Positions 1 to 11,335 of a DNA stretch of 64,000 nt are shown here, one piece after another. The DNA is from Rhyacophila brunnea. Taxonomy: Eukaryota; Arthropoda; Insecta; Trichoptera; Rhyacophilidae. The position numbers were made by a program, and so were the translations under genes. The stretch lies in assembly GCA_022495005.1 (NCBI GenBank), contig JAGYXB010000664.1, positions 1-64,000 of the forward strand, in the 5' to 3' direction. Below the pieces are notes generated by a model, which had not been told where the DNA came from, did not search any database, and worked only from the letters and a program-made list of their open reading frames with translations. Numbering within the stretch: position 1 is the stretch's first letter; each line of letters opens with the position of its first letter.

Positions 1-440
1 GAAACATTTATACTTAGCAGATAACTCACTTAATATTTTGTTTGTAATTTCATACTATCTTAAAATACGCATTTATGCATAATAATATACATATTTAAGC
101 TTTATTATAATATTAAGTTGATAAAACGCTGAAATATAATGTAATTTTCATTCTAACATCTAACATTATTTTAAATATTTTTTGTAAATATAAATAAGTA
201 CCCATGTATAGACAATAAATTAATTGATTATGCACATCTTTAAATTTTAGCGAGGGAAGAATTATTTTCTTTTAATAAACATCATCAGGCATAATAATTT
301 TTCTCAATCTATATTAAAAATGTGTCAAGCGCGAAATGTATAAGGTACACCTACTGAGAAGATAGAAGCATATTAAACTGACTTGCTTATTTACTCCAAT
401 AAATCGTAACGTACGTCTATTCCTTTGCGCATTTAATTCA
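1..440. other. AT-rich DNA, no feature recognised
   Basis: I see no gene, repeat or structured motif in this AT-rich stretch. Confidence 0.5.
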
Positions 441-446
441 ACTGTG

Positions 447-575
447 CGGTGTCCAATCTCCCGGAGGCCAGTTGGGTCGGCGTCGAATTGGGTCGGCGTC
501 CAATTGGGCCGGCGTCCGATTGTACCGGCGGCCAATTACCGGAGGCCAATCGGCGGAGGCCAGTTCGCGGTGCCA
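447..575. repeat. GC-rich degenerate minisatellite (about 17-18 bp unit)
   Basis: A block of roughly seven diverged units built on GGTCGGCGTCCAATTGG and variants (GGCCGGCGTCCGATTG, CGGCGGCCAATTACCGG). It stands out sharply from the AT-rich flanks. The open frames crossing it on both strands are by-products of the repeat: units of about 17-18 bp with few stop codons keep several frames open. Confidence 0.65.
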
Positions 576-619
576 AATCGTCCCATTCCCCCCCCTGCGC
601 CGTGCACGCATCGCACGGC

Positions 620-3600
620 TTCCTGCAGTGTGCTCCGTCACTTAGAATACGGGGTACAGTGAAGTATAATTTTCCATAAAATTACTAAATAAACGATATT
701 ATTACATGGCCAAGATCCACATCGGGTTGTAGAGAAAGTGAAAAAGTATAACTAACGAATACTCTATATGTGTCGGACACATCGGAACCTAAGACGAAAC
801 ACATCGAGGTAAAAACAAAGAATCAGAGATTTGTAAACCCGTAACATAAGTGGATAAGAACCGACCGAATCATTCGTTATATCAGTTTTTAGCAGATTCA
901 AGCGATAACAATGTGAAATTTGCTAGACACGAATATGAAATGCTAAATGACTTGCAACTAATTTAATAATTTTTCGTAATATTTTTTCAAGCGTAACATT
1001 TGTATATTTAAAGTCCAACTATGTTATATACATATACAAGATATCCTTCAACGCCGTAGTATCAAATTTACGTTTAGGATGGTATGTATAGTTAAATTCA
1101 CATAGGTAATATTATTTATCTCAGGGTCTTTATGTGTTCTAGGTTTCTAGCATTTCTAAGGCTAGGTGTTTAAAATCTCTAGTGGCGTACTAATGGCTCG
1201 GTTTGACTAACGACCTCATTATTTGTACGCTCGTTAGCCCAGGGTGTTGTGCTATGGATAGGGTGTGCTTAGGAAACCAGTGGGTGCTCGGTCTCAAGTT
1301 CAATCTAATGACTACTTCAGGTAAAGTTTTTCAGCAAGTTTTATGCCATGACGATATAATCAGAGATTAATTAAAAATCGATAGCCGTAAAACAGGGATT
1401 ATCAACAGGGTACCGGCAGACGCAGAGTCATGACCAATGCAAAATAATTACAATAAAAATATGTTCTTAAGATACTGGAATAAATATTTAAGAGTTCCGT
1501 TATAAAACAGAACGTAATATTAGTACCTATGTACGAGTATATAGGCATTAATTGAAGGATCTCTATAGTCAGACCATGTCGTGAAATTGCGAGTTCCGAT
1601 CGTAGTACGTATCGCCTATAATACTTAACAGTAAAATACAATACAATTGTGGATAGAATATTTGGTTTGTATGAATTAATTTAAATTATGCGATATATAT
1701 AAATAACTGCAAATAACTTATCGCAATGCATTTTCAAAATATACAACGAGCACTATGATTGGAATTCGAAATTTCGTACCGCTGCCTGACACATAGATAC
1801 AAGATTATTCAAAATTAAAAATAAATATTTTAAGTCTTAGGTACATAATATGCTATATAAATCGTTGGGAGTTATAGTTTTTGTTGGAAATTGAATGATA
1901 GAAAAAAGGACATCACCGTGGAATATATATATATACAATTATGGGAAAGACGATTCTTTCTAACCTAATATAATATACTTATCATATTATTTCCCCCGTA
2001 ATGCTAGTAGATTCTGACAACGAGGAAAATCGCTCGCGTCGCTATTTTTTTTAAGTTTAAAAAAGTTGTTGGGATCAATGCGAAACTTAGCCCATTGATC
2101 TGTGATATTGGACTTCCGAAAATATATAGTGCTCTTAAACAGATGGCTCATGGACCCTAGTGCCCTGGTAGATTTTAAATTATTAAAGATTTATTGCAAA
2201 AAAGTACATGTACCGCCATGTAAAAATGATCAAAATAAATCAATTGGGAAAACTTGCGGTTTAAAACATGAATTTTTATGAACTAAATCAGTAAAATATT
2301 TGAAACAATACAATAATTTACGGAGAATTTCAATCATGAATAGCAGCAATACGTCGAAAATTTCTATAAAAAACCCCACTTCCACGAAATACTTTACCGT
2401 AGGTACTGTGCGTGTAAAATGAGTAAAAAAATCGACAATAATTCGAAGAAGTTATACAGTAATTACATGGAAAAGTTTGATTTAATTCCTCAGTTTCCAA
2501 ATGTCACTTTAATAGTCGGTATCAAAATATTGTGCAAAATTAAATCTAAGAAATAATTCAGGTGCAATTATGGCCTACGTCATGTGTGTAAAATTAACAC
2601 ACCACTGCTTATTTAAATATTTAGGGGGAGCAAGGCTTTTTAAATAATTTCACACAATTGTTATAAATAGGGATAAAATAATGTGTGGCAATATTCACGG
2701 CAGGATCTACGTAACCCACAGTTACGCAAATAATTTATAACAGTTTTCTGAAACCATAACAATAACTGGAACTGAGGATTACTCACTTCTGAAAGCAATC
2801 TAAAAAAAGATTTTTGGACGATAATTATAGCCATAAAAAAGAGGATATAATGAAAATAGTAGCAGGTTCGTAACGTAGTCTTAATTTCTCCTTCCACTAC
2901 AAGAGCGAAAGAAAACAATTGAGGTTTGGGTGCATTTAATAACAAAAAAAAATTCACGTAAAAAATATTGATTCACAAAGGTATTTGAAACATCAAAAGT
3001 TGACGCGGGATCTAATAAGTGATCTTCTTGTTCGTGTAATTGGTCAAAAACTACAATGTAGTATCGACATTTTTAACCATATACTAACAAGGCAAGACCG
3101 CACGCAGTAAGCTCATCGTTTACGACGTAGACTCTACGTTAGGTGCTACGGTTGGCGTAGCAGCTCAGTATATTCGACTTATAATATATACGTTGATGTT
3201 TTAGGTATTTTGTTTGGACGGTTATCTGGTAATGTCTTATCCTTCCTTCCTCCATATTCCTGGCTCTTTGGCTGGCCGTTTGGACACATTTTACTCAGAG
3301 CAACGTTCGCTATCATCTAATACTAACATTTTTCGATATACGCTTTTCTTTTAGCGGCGTTCAAATTTATATACTTAACTATTATTACGATTACTTAAGG
3401 AAGGAATGCGATGAAATAACACAGACACAAAACAATGTAATTTTTTGGCACGTTTAAATTCTAATAAACAATTAAAATATTAAGTACCTACATAATAATG
3501 TTGTATTTATTTTCATGTTTATATACAATTTAGGATAAATTGTGAAAGTTTTGACAGACGAAATATTATTTAGTTTTTGTTTTCGCTTACATTTTAATTG

Positions 3601-4060
3601 GGAGATATCGACTTTTTACGAATATTTGAACATCTCGATTTTTGAAAGTAAAAAAAAACGTTACAATATGCTATAACCCCCACACCTGACTGAATTATAA
3701 TAAATATGAACTGAAAAAACACCATGCAAAAATTATATGAGTACCACAATATAATATAATGTAATATTATATTACAATAAAAAAAATACTTCGATTTGGT
3801 GACTTGAAGATCTTAATAGTATGATAGGAATTTTGTCCACTGAATTGTCATTAATCACAGCACGTAGTGTCAATTGTTGAGATCGAATAATAATCACGCT
3901 ATGTTAAAGCACATGTCGTCAGGAGATTGTGACAAAATAACTAGTTGACGGTTTGGCAATAGATGAAAATAGCTAATTCCCGACAGAAAAGAAACGGGCC
4001 TCATTCATCTCACAATAAAATGTCAATCATTTAAAATTGGAAGGCATTCCACACACAGCA
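620..4060. other. AT-rich DNA without recognisable genes
   Basis: No coding similarity and no terminal-repeat element could be identified. Short AT palindromes occur (for example near 3750-3775). The open frames here are about as long as expected by chance at this base composition. Confidence 0.4.
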
Positions 4061-4079
4061 AAAAAAACGTTCAGAGAGC

Positions 4080-4345
4080 GAACCGGCCAAAACACTAACG
4101 CGAGCTTTTCAAAAATCGAATCGACGCAAGCGCGGTGCGGTGAACACATTTCAAACGTAGAACGCGCCCATTGCGCACGCGCTCTGGCGGATTAGCGACT
4201 TTTCCCGCGCTCGCCGGGAAAGCCCGCGGCGGTTCTCCAACGCGATGTTTAACCGGCCGCGTCAGCTGGCGGAGTCGCACTGCCTGCTCAACGAACCCCG
4301 TCCCCACGTGGACCCGGGACACACATACACATCCAAAAAGAGGCT
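4080..4345. promoter_or_regulatory. CpG-rich block, candidate promoter or first exon
   Basis: About 260 bp are strongly enriched in G+C and CpG inside AT-rich DNA. The block contains an NRF1-like core (TTGCGCACGCGCT, 4171-4183) and an E2F-like palindromic pair (TTTTCCCGCGC followed by GCCGGGAAA, about 4199-4222). Such motifs are common in TATA-less promoters. Short frames are open on both strands (4171-4386 plus, 4095-4433 minus), but neither resembles a known protein, so I do not call a gene. Orientation is undetermined. It could instead be a fragment of an unrecognised repeat. Confidence 0.35.
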
Positions 4346-4479
4346 TTCGACGAAACGTGACACTACAACACAAGCATAATACGTAAGCGGAGAAAGCATG
4401 CGCGTTTTCCACATGGATAGAGAGACTATACATACAAAACCGTACTGTAGCATTGCATGGATACCATCCGAATAAAAGA

Positions 4480-5226
4480 CAGTCATAATTTACATTAATA
4501 TAAAACGGCTTGAAAACTGCAAATCCATGTTATTTGACATGTAAATTAAAAACTACGCGTATAAACAATATCTACTGTATAAAAATATTTGTTTTAATTA
4601 AAATTTGCCAAGATATTGTAAAAAAAAATTGTAAACTTTCAAAATACATTTTGAAGCTTTTAATTAAGTACATAGCAAACAATCAATATATTTAAAGTAA
4701 ATTCTTTACGCGTAATAGACACAAATTAAAATAAGCACAGTGGACGTACATCATTATGTTAGTGTGACAAAAAAACAATCAATAATAAACAAATAATGAA
4801 AACAGTGTTAACTATAAAGATAAATTGACAAAAGTAATTGATTGGGGTATTTAATGAATTGAAAAAATACCGATTTTCATTGTATTAAATACCGGTATTA
4901 CAAGCCCTGAAACGCTCTATTCCGGAGTCATAGACACCGAAAGCCAACAGTTATTTCATTGCGCATACATGCCGAGTACAACATAATTAGTAGAGTATGT
5001 ACAGTTTACAGGATGGACGGGAGGCAATTTTGCTAATGCGCCATGAATAATAATTTATCAGTTTTGTCAAATCATTTTTGCAAGTCTCATTAGCCCGCCA
5101 GCATGCAACGAATTACTTTTTGATACATTTCAGTATTCATATAACACACTATAAAACGGATACAGGAATCAAATTTTAGATTGAAAATTTGACAACGAGT
5201 TTAGTCATTCAATCAATTATTATAAT
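4480..5226. other. AT-rich DNA, no feature recognised
   Basis: Nothing identifiable lies between the CpG-rich block and the LTR element. Confidence 0.4.
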
Positions 5227-5230
5227 ATAC

Positions 5231-7870
5231 TGACATGACCCGGCTCACGGCTAGCTCAATAATGCTACCGGGCCGTCACTGAGGAGACTAGTGATGAATT
5301 AGGAGAGGTGGATCTCCTTTGTAGTATCACAACTTTTGAATTCCCGAATAAAACTCTCAGCTGGTGTGGTGCCGAATTTATTCAGGTACTGGAGTTCACG
5401 GTCACACAATAAGGTTAACTATCATTGTTCCCGTAATTAAATCTCATTAAAGTATCAGTAAACTATTTATTTGTTCACTATAGGATCTCTGTGAAATCTT
5501 TCACAAATTCCCAAAAAGTCACACCTAATTCAGAGAATGTATACGCAGATATTCTTTGGATATTTTTAATTCATGAAATATTTTCCCATAAGAAAGAAAA
5601 TATAAATTATTCTTTGGTCACACAGTATTAGGGTTATAAAAGAATAGAATTATTTTATTGTTGTTTATAAAGTTTATTTATGTTCACAGTGTATTTACAA
5701 ATATTTATTTGTGTTTACAGACTTGTTTACAAAAAGTTTGCTTAATGTTTACAAATTTATTTACTAAAATTTGTTTTTATGTTTATGAATTTGTTTACTA
5801 AAATTTATTTTATAATTATGTTTACTTAATAAAGTTTCAAAAATTTATTTTATAATTATGTTCACTTAATAAAGTTTCAAAAATTTATTTTATAATCCCG
5901 AAAAGATTTGTAAAATTTATTATTACAGACTGAGTTTATTAATTTGTTTTTATAAAACAAATCCGATCGCGTAATTTATCTCGATTACGTCACCTCGTAT
6001 GATGAGTAATGAAAAATAAAATTAATCCGCGAGCGCGTCACTATCGACAGATACGTAGTATTCGTGCTACGTTTTAGCGGCCGACGTCACTACCGACAGA
6101 TACGAGTTATTCGCGCTACGTTTTGCCCGTCGAAGGGGACTTACTGGTACGTATGAATCGCGAATGTACTGAGAACCGTGTCCCACAAGCTCGCAGAGAG
6201 GTCTGCTGCTTACTGAAGATCGCCGGTGAGAAGTGTAGAAACTAATGATTTTACGGAAAAAGGATGTCACCTTTTATACCCTCGGGATGAAGGTTTAACA
6301 GGAAACAGTCCGTAAGGGATAGCAGATGTATATCTTTCTCTCACGGGATAAATTTACGTATATCTCCCGTTCCTGGTAACTTTCTAATAGAGATATCTTC
6401 TAATTAAATCGGGTTAAATTTACTCTACTTTATTTCCGCAAAATTAAGACTTAATAGGGGTGTTTTAAGCACCCTCTAGAACATGTCCCTTAAATACGCC
6501 GTAGCGGTGACGTAAGCAAAATAGTTGATTTTATATGATTTTTCGTGTTCGAACGAAGGGGAAAGTTTTTAGCTTTCCAACGAGGTATCAGAATAGGTAC
6601 TCGTGTACTAAATAAGGGAATGGCAGTCTTTAAATTTAAAATGTCAAAATGAAAGGTTGACACCCACGTACTAGTCCTTTCCACCACTCTTGGCCTTTTT
6701 AGGCCAATAGAATTTTACTAAGTTTTAATAAAACTATTTGGAGCCGCAGAAAACGTTTCATTCGATATTTACCTTTCGGACGAACATTATTACGTGAAAA
6801 TACTATAATATTATACTTAACATTTCAACTTAAATATATAAATGCTTAATCCTAACAAGATGTTATTTACAAGCGACTACAAATTTATTTCGTCCTTAAT
6901 AGTGGCTTTTCCATAGTAATCTAAACGTAACCTTGAATCTATTTTTATCTGGCAACTCAACACAGCCGGGCCGTAAATTCTAGTCGAACAGAATTCAGTT
7001 AAGGTTCAAGGTCACGCGCCAGTCTGTGTTTTTAGTCGCAGTATTTGATTCTTTTATTACTTAGGAGGCAATTAAGATTTATTATTGTTTATGGGTAGAA
7101 ACCCATCTATACCAGAATCTCAAGTTTTTCCAATTGTTACTTTTACAATATTCATTATAGTCAGCAAGTTATAGCATTAACAAAATCTATAATTATAATT
7201 ACGCGTCTATAGATATAGATACGCGTTTACAATATTTTTATAACGGTAGTTAACTCCTATCTTGTATTGATAAAATTAGTATTAAAATTCTTTATTTACA
7301 ATTATACAGTATATAAATTTATAAATATTCAATTTTCTTTTCCAATTTTCATACACTTCCATTATAGCTATAAAAGTTATTGAAGCATGTACCTGCTTAA
7401 TTTTACGTAAACAATCTCTCCCATAACTTATTTTCTAAGTTTAATGGAGATTTCCCGGAAATTATTTCCGAAATAGATCGATTTGAAATTTCATGGCGTG
7501 TCATTTCGAGGTCTGCGGTCACAGCGTTCCAATTACACTTGAACAGTCTCGATTCTCCGAGGCGAAATTTTTTACGTAAAATTTTATTACATTTTACAAA
7601 GAAAAGGTTAACAACATACATTTTACTTCCTAATACTAAACGATTACGCTACTGGTTACCTGTTCATGGTCTTTTTCGACCATTTCTTCTCTGCTTCTTC
7701 CATAGTTTAGGACCATGGGACTTATATATTCTGTTTATACCTCGTCGTGAGGTTGTCGCACGGCTATTTGAGAAGTAGAATTGACTACAAGGCTAGATTT
7801 GTATAGTTATGTCGTTAAACCATACTCTGCCATAAACACTAACTGAAGGTCGGCGTTTTTGTTCGTGTCA
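5231..7870 (-). repeat. 3' LTR (left-hand copy), 2640 bp
   Basis: Direct repeat of 13251-15881 with the same 5-bp inverted ends (TGACA/TGTCA). Against the other copy I saw roughly 17-20 substitutions and a few short indels, for example 7 bp near 5564 and 1 bp near 6035, so identity is about 99%. Internal tandem repeats occur at 5811-5895 (about 40 bp, 2.5 copies) and 6041-6124 (about 45 bp, 2 copies, upstream on the plus strand but downstream of the TATA on the minus strand). The small open frames inside the LTR are not convincing genes. Confidence 0.95.
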
Positions 7871-7883
7871 AATGCCCACCCTT
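7871..7883 (-). other. Polypurine-like tract next to the 3' LTR
   Basis: On the minus strand AAGGGTGGGCATT abuts the start of the 3' LTR, where plus-strand DNA synthesis is expected to be primed. It is interrupted by T residues, so the assignment rests mainly on position. Confidence 0.5.
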
Positions 7884-8149
7884 AATAAAGACATAACTGT
7901 ATATGTCTAGTCTCAATTCACCATTACCACACCTCAGGACTCAGTAATATGCAAAGCGATAAAGCAACAGTAAAGCATATTCAAAATAAAATATACAAAA
8001 TCTGCGCATGCACACAAAGTTTTTCTTTTACTTTTTATAATTAATATTCGCCCAGATTCAGGTCTTAAAATTCTAATTAATAAAAGAAAAATTATATAAT
8101 TCAATAATTCTGAAGTTAAAAATTTTATTTCGAGGACGGTGAGTGCTGT

Positions 8150-8302
8150 ATGGGACGACTACTGCTTTTCCTGCCGAGGGACAACCGCAAAGAAGAGGAC
8201 TCACGGAGACGCTCCCTTTACGACCCATGGACAGAAGTAGAGTTCGACTTCCCGTCGCGAATCACGTTCCTGCTTACTAGAAAATACGGCATAGTACCAT
8301 GA
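8150..8302 (+). other. Short GC-rich open frame, 50 codons, function unknown
   Basis: An ATG-initiated plus-strand frame of 50 codons (begins MGRLLLFLPRDNR, ends TRKYGIVP) lies in an island of higher G+C between the 3' LTR and the hairpin repeats. It runs opposite to the element's genes. A minus-strand frame over the same bases is also partly open and reads protein-like. This may be a remnant of a captured gene or of lost pol; the evidence is weak. Confidence 0.2.
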
Positions 8303-8450
8303 TATGCCAGGGAGACTCCCCTGACAATACCTTTAACATTAAATTACATAGGGTCATTTAAACCTATTCAATCTAACGCTCAATACTCCTAGCTATATAT
8401 TACATTCTACAAGAATTTGAAATCAATCCCAATCAAGAGAATTATTTTTC

Positions 8451-8925
8451 GCAGCTCCGAATACTAATAAGGACTTAGCGTGAAAGTTACGAACTTCCCC
8501 ACGCCTAAATTAGCAACGCTCTCTTCATTTCGCAGCTCCGAATACTAATAAGGACTTAGCGTGAAAGTTACGAACTTCCCCACGCCTAGATTAGCAACAC
8601 GTCTTCATTTCGCAGCTCCGAATACTATTAGGGGCTTAGCGTGGAAGTCAAGGACTTCCCCATGCCCTAATTAGCAACACTTTCTTCGTTTTGCTCTCCC
8701 CGAAGACTTATTTCTTTCTCGCTCCTCTCGAAGACTTGTGGTTTGCTCCGATAATAGACTTATTTCTTTATCGCTCCTCTCGAAGACTTGTGGTTTGCTC
8801 CGATAATAGACTTATTTCTTTATCGCTCCTCTCGAAGACTTGTTTGTTTCGCAGCTCCGAATACTAATAAGGACTTAGCGTGAAAGTCACGGACTTCCCC
8901 ACGCCTTAATTAGCAACACGTTCTT
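8451..8925. repeat. Hairpin-forming minisatellite units (about 80 bp), four copies plus one distant
   Basis: Units starting GCAGCTCCGAATACTA occur at 8451, 8532, 8612 and 8851, with a fifth at 9658. Each contains a long inverted repeat: 8475-8508, 8556-8589, 8636-8670, 8875-8909 and 9683-9717. The arms are of the form TTAGCGTGAAAGTT and AACTTCCCCACGCCTAA around a 3-base loop. Two stem positions change on both sides together: AAGTT/AACTT in units 1 and 2, AAGTC/GACTT in units 3 and 4, AAGC/GCTT in unit 5. The last unit supplies the final codons and TAA stop of ORF2. A structural RNA or DNA role is inferred. Confidence 0.8.
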
Positions 8926-9105
8926 CGTTTCGCTCTCCCCGAAGACTTATTTCTCTTTCGCTTCGAGAAAAGACTTGTTTTTCGCTTCGATCAGAGACTT
9001 ATTCCTTTATCGCTCCTCTCGAAGTCTTATCGCTCGCTTCGATAATAGACTTATTTCTTTATCGCTCCTCTCGAAGACTTATAGCTCGGTTTAGTTAGAG
9101 ACTTA
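8690..9105. repeat. Second minisatellite, 52-bp and shorter units
   Basis: Three near-identical 52-bp periods begin at 8720, 8772 and 8824 (CGCTCCTCTCGAAGACTTG...), interrupted by one hairpin unit. More diverged half-length units built on TTATCGCT...GAAGACTT follow to about 9105. The array lies between ORF3 and the polypurine tract, in what would be the 3' untranslated part of the element. Confidence 0.8.
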
Positions 9106-9645
9106 GCTTACAGGCGATGGCGGTAGCGATCGCTTTGAGCGACGCTTACCTGATCGGCCTATACGCTGATACTGACGTTTGGGGGGCGCATTCCGGATGG
9201 GGGCGTCTCGTAAGACAGCGTCCAACGCATCCCGCCACTCGCCAAAGGTAGTACCTTGATCTTTGCTCCAGGGCGTTGGGAAGTCGGTCCTCGCAGGGCG
9301 CCGCCCTCCCAATCGTCCCATCCTCCTAGATTCTCTCTTGGGGGGCGCTATCTTGATGGGGGCGTCCCGTAGGACTGCGTCCAACGCATCCAGCCTCTCG
9401 CCAAGGGTCATCTCTTCATTAGATATTGTCGAGTCAACAATTCTTTCTACTTCAGCTCCTCCACCGCTAAGTTCGGAATCTGTTCCTGAACTCGCCAGTA
9501 GTTCTTCCCGCGCACATTCCTGCGCATCCATACGACGTTCTGACAGGGCGTGCACTCCCTCGTCTCTGTCGCTGGTAGCTTTGGAAAGCGGCGTAGGTGA
9601 TACCACCGGGTCGTCTGCTCTTTCATTAGCCAGATTCTTCTCAAA
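9103..9645 (-). CDS. ORF3 of the LTR element: basic protein with a tandem duplication, function unknown
   Basis: The minus-strand frame is open from a TAG at 9648-9646 to a stop at 9103, about 180 codons. No good ATG stands at its 5' end; the first Met is about 40 codons in, so it may be a spliced exon or start internally. The second half contains two copies of a unit of about 48 residues, GE-x2-DALDAVLRDAPI-x2-APPKR followed by Arg/Lys-rich sequence. In the 12-codon core DALDAVLRDAPI the two DNA copies differ at three positions, all synonymous. The C-terminus is strongly basic (RRSKRS), compatible with nucleic-acid binding or a nuclear signal. It starts 38 bases after the ORF2 stop in a different frame. 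I do not recognise the family. Confidence 0.45.
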   Translation of the reverse strand, partial: FEKNLANERADDPVVSPTPLSKATSDRDEGVHALSERRMDAQECAREELLASSGTDSELSGGGAEVERIVDSTISNEEMTLGERLDALDAVLRDAPIKIAPPKRESRRMGRLGGRRPARTDFPTPWSKDQGTTFGEWRDALDAVLRDAPIRNAPPKRQYQRIGRSGKRRSKRSLPPSPVS

Positions 9646-9682
9646 CTATTTCGCACCGCAGCTCCGAATACTAGTAAAGGAC

Positions 9683-11335
9683 TTAGCGTGGAAGCCATGC
9701 GCTTCCCCACGCCTTAACTAGCAACACTCTTTCCGCTATTAATTTAAAATATATTACACTTAGCACTGATATGTATATCACGCTTATCATAATCATATAT
9801 ATCAATTTAACACTAGTATTTAAAACACTTTTAACACTAACATTTTTATCAAATTTAATATTTAAATCTTTATGAGGTAAACTATTTTTATTACGTGCAA
9901 TTGCAGTAGTTGGCAATTTCTCTTCACCCGACGCATCCAACGTACTACCTACAATTGTCCACGTACTTCTGACTACGCTATTTGGACGGTCTGCAGTCGT
10001 TACAGATGGTAGTGTCTTTTGACACGCCGCAAAGTTCTGTCCCCGACTACACCTGTCCCTAGGATCTAAAATATTTACAGAACCGAGAAAATCCGTAGAT
10101 ATTTTGCTTTGTTGGTCATGGGCCGCCGTAGCTGAGTCCCATAACTCTTGTTCTCCGTTATTGAGTATATCACCGCCTTTGAGACGATGATCATACACAA
10201 CAACTCTTTCGTCACTATATCTAGCTTTATCTATATACATTAAGTTCATATTTCTTAGTTCAAACTTAACGCTATCAAAATTAATCTTATTAAGCTTACG
10301 TAACTTATTTTTAATAATCTTAATACTAAAGGACTTACATTTACTTGATTTTTGTTTAAGATAACGATTATAGTCATCTAATGCTATGAGCTCTTCTTCA
10401 TTAAGTTTATTTCGCCTTAATTTACCGAAGGTATTAATGTTTTGTAGTCGACGATTAGTTCGACTCTTCCTAATAATATTCTTAACGTCAGCCTCGTGGG
10501 GTCTGTTCGCCAATTTAAAAGGTGAGTCCCTTCCTAAAGTTTCGTTGCTCGATAGCAACGACGATCGACTATCTAAACTACATACATCGCTATTAATATC
10601 AAGTAAACTGCCAGCTTCGGCTTTAGTATAATTAGTACTATTAATATTTTTACACAAATGGTTAGCGGAAGCACAATAATTCGTTAAATTATTTGTTACA
10701 AGAGATCTGTCGTCAGTATCGACGAGACTACAGTTACTTACGTTTGCCGATGTTCTCAGCACACCAAGAGCGCCACTGCTTACGCCTTCGCCGCATCCAC
10801 TGCTAGCTGTCTTTAACTGCTTATCTTGATAACCTTCTTCCTTGTTGCCAACATTTATTTCATAACTTCCTAATTCTAATTTATCTAAAAACTTTTTATA
10901 TTCTATTTCGCCGCCGGTAAAAGAATTATTAGCTCGCGAAGTCTCAACATTGGACAACGTCTTACCGCTATTCTTTTTATTAAGATTTTCTACTATTTTA
11001 CTAGCAGAATTATTAATATCGCGTTTGCGATAATTCTCCGGTCTTACGCTGCTATCCTTTACAAGAGGACCTGTACAAAGATTAACTTGGTTACTGGGGC
11101 CAGCTTCGACCTCACAGTGAACCTTAGGGTTAAATGATTTCACCGGAAGGGTGTCCTTCAGTTCACTTTCACAGTTAACCCTATTCGCCAGAAGAGCGTC
11201 TATGTCACTAGCTAGAACTCGGCTGAACGGCGTTCGAAGAACGTTCGTGTCACCTTCTTGAGTCTTCTCTTCGGCGGTCCGCCAGTGTTCGTCGTCTTGG
11301 AGCCATCGACGATCAACCCGGCCCGCGAGCCGTCT
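9683..11335 (-). CDS. ORF2 of the LTR element: long frame after Gag with C-terminal membrane segment
   Basis: The frame is continuous with gag: after the gag TGA (11338-11336) it stays open for 550 codons to the TAA at 9683. There is no early ATG, so expression would need readthrough, reinitiation or splicing. Numbering from a GTG at 11143 (486 residues), there are about ten N-glycosylation sequons, eight of them before residue 203. About ten Cys, a basic RTNRR at 228-232, and a hydrophobic stretch at about 447-470 followed by a short basic tail complete the picture. This is how a type I membrane glycoprotein would look, but I see no signal peptide, fusion-peptide-like segment or recognised domain. 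No protease, reverse transcriptase, RNase H or integrase motif is present. The last 15 residues are encoded by a hairpin minisatellite unit. An envelope-like role is only one possibility. Confidence 0.55.
   Translation of the reverse strand, partial: RRLAGRVDRRWLQDDEHWRTAEEKTQEGDTNVLRTPFSRVLASDIDALLANRVNCESELKDTLPVKSFNPKVHCEVEAGPSNQVNLCTGPLVKDSSVRPENYRKRDINNSASKIVENLNKKNSGKTLSNVETSRANNSFTGGEIEYKKFLDKLELGSYEINVGNKEEGYQDKQLKTASSGCGEGVSSGALGVLRTSANVSNCSLVDTDDRSLVTNNLTNYCASANHLCKNINSTNYTKAEAGSLLDINSDVCSLDSRSSLLSSNETLGRDSPFKLANRPHEADVKNIIRKSRTNRRLQNINTFGKLRRNKLNEEELIALDDYNRYLKQKSSKCKSFSIKIIKNKLRKLNKINFDSVKFELRNMNLMYIDKARYSDERVVVYDHRLKGGDILNNGEQELWDSATAAHDQQSKISTDFLGSVNILDPRDRCSRGQNFAACQKTLPSVTTADRPNSVVRSTWTIVGSTLDASGEEKLPTTAIARNKNSLPHKDLNIKFDKNVSVKSVLNTSVKLIYMIMISVIYISVLSVIYFKLIAERVLLVKAWGSAWLPR

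Noticed and set aside
7403..7778. Short frames inside the LTRs, repeated at 15415-15817
   Set aside because: Present twice only because the LTRs are duplicated; no domain, and both strands are open.
8451..9105. CRISPR-like regular repeats
   Set aside because: Units are 52 and 80 bp, spacers are not unique, and the array lies in a eukaryotic retroelement.
9263..9721. 152-codon plus-strand frame
   Set aside because: Shadow of ORF3 on the opposite strand of the LTR element; composition follows the repeats.
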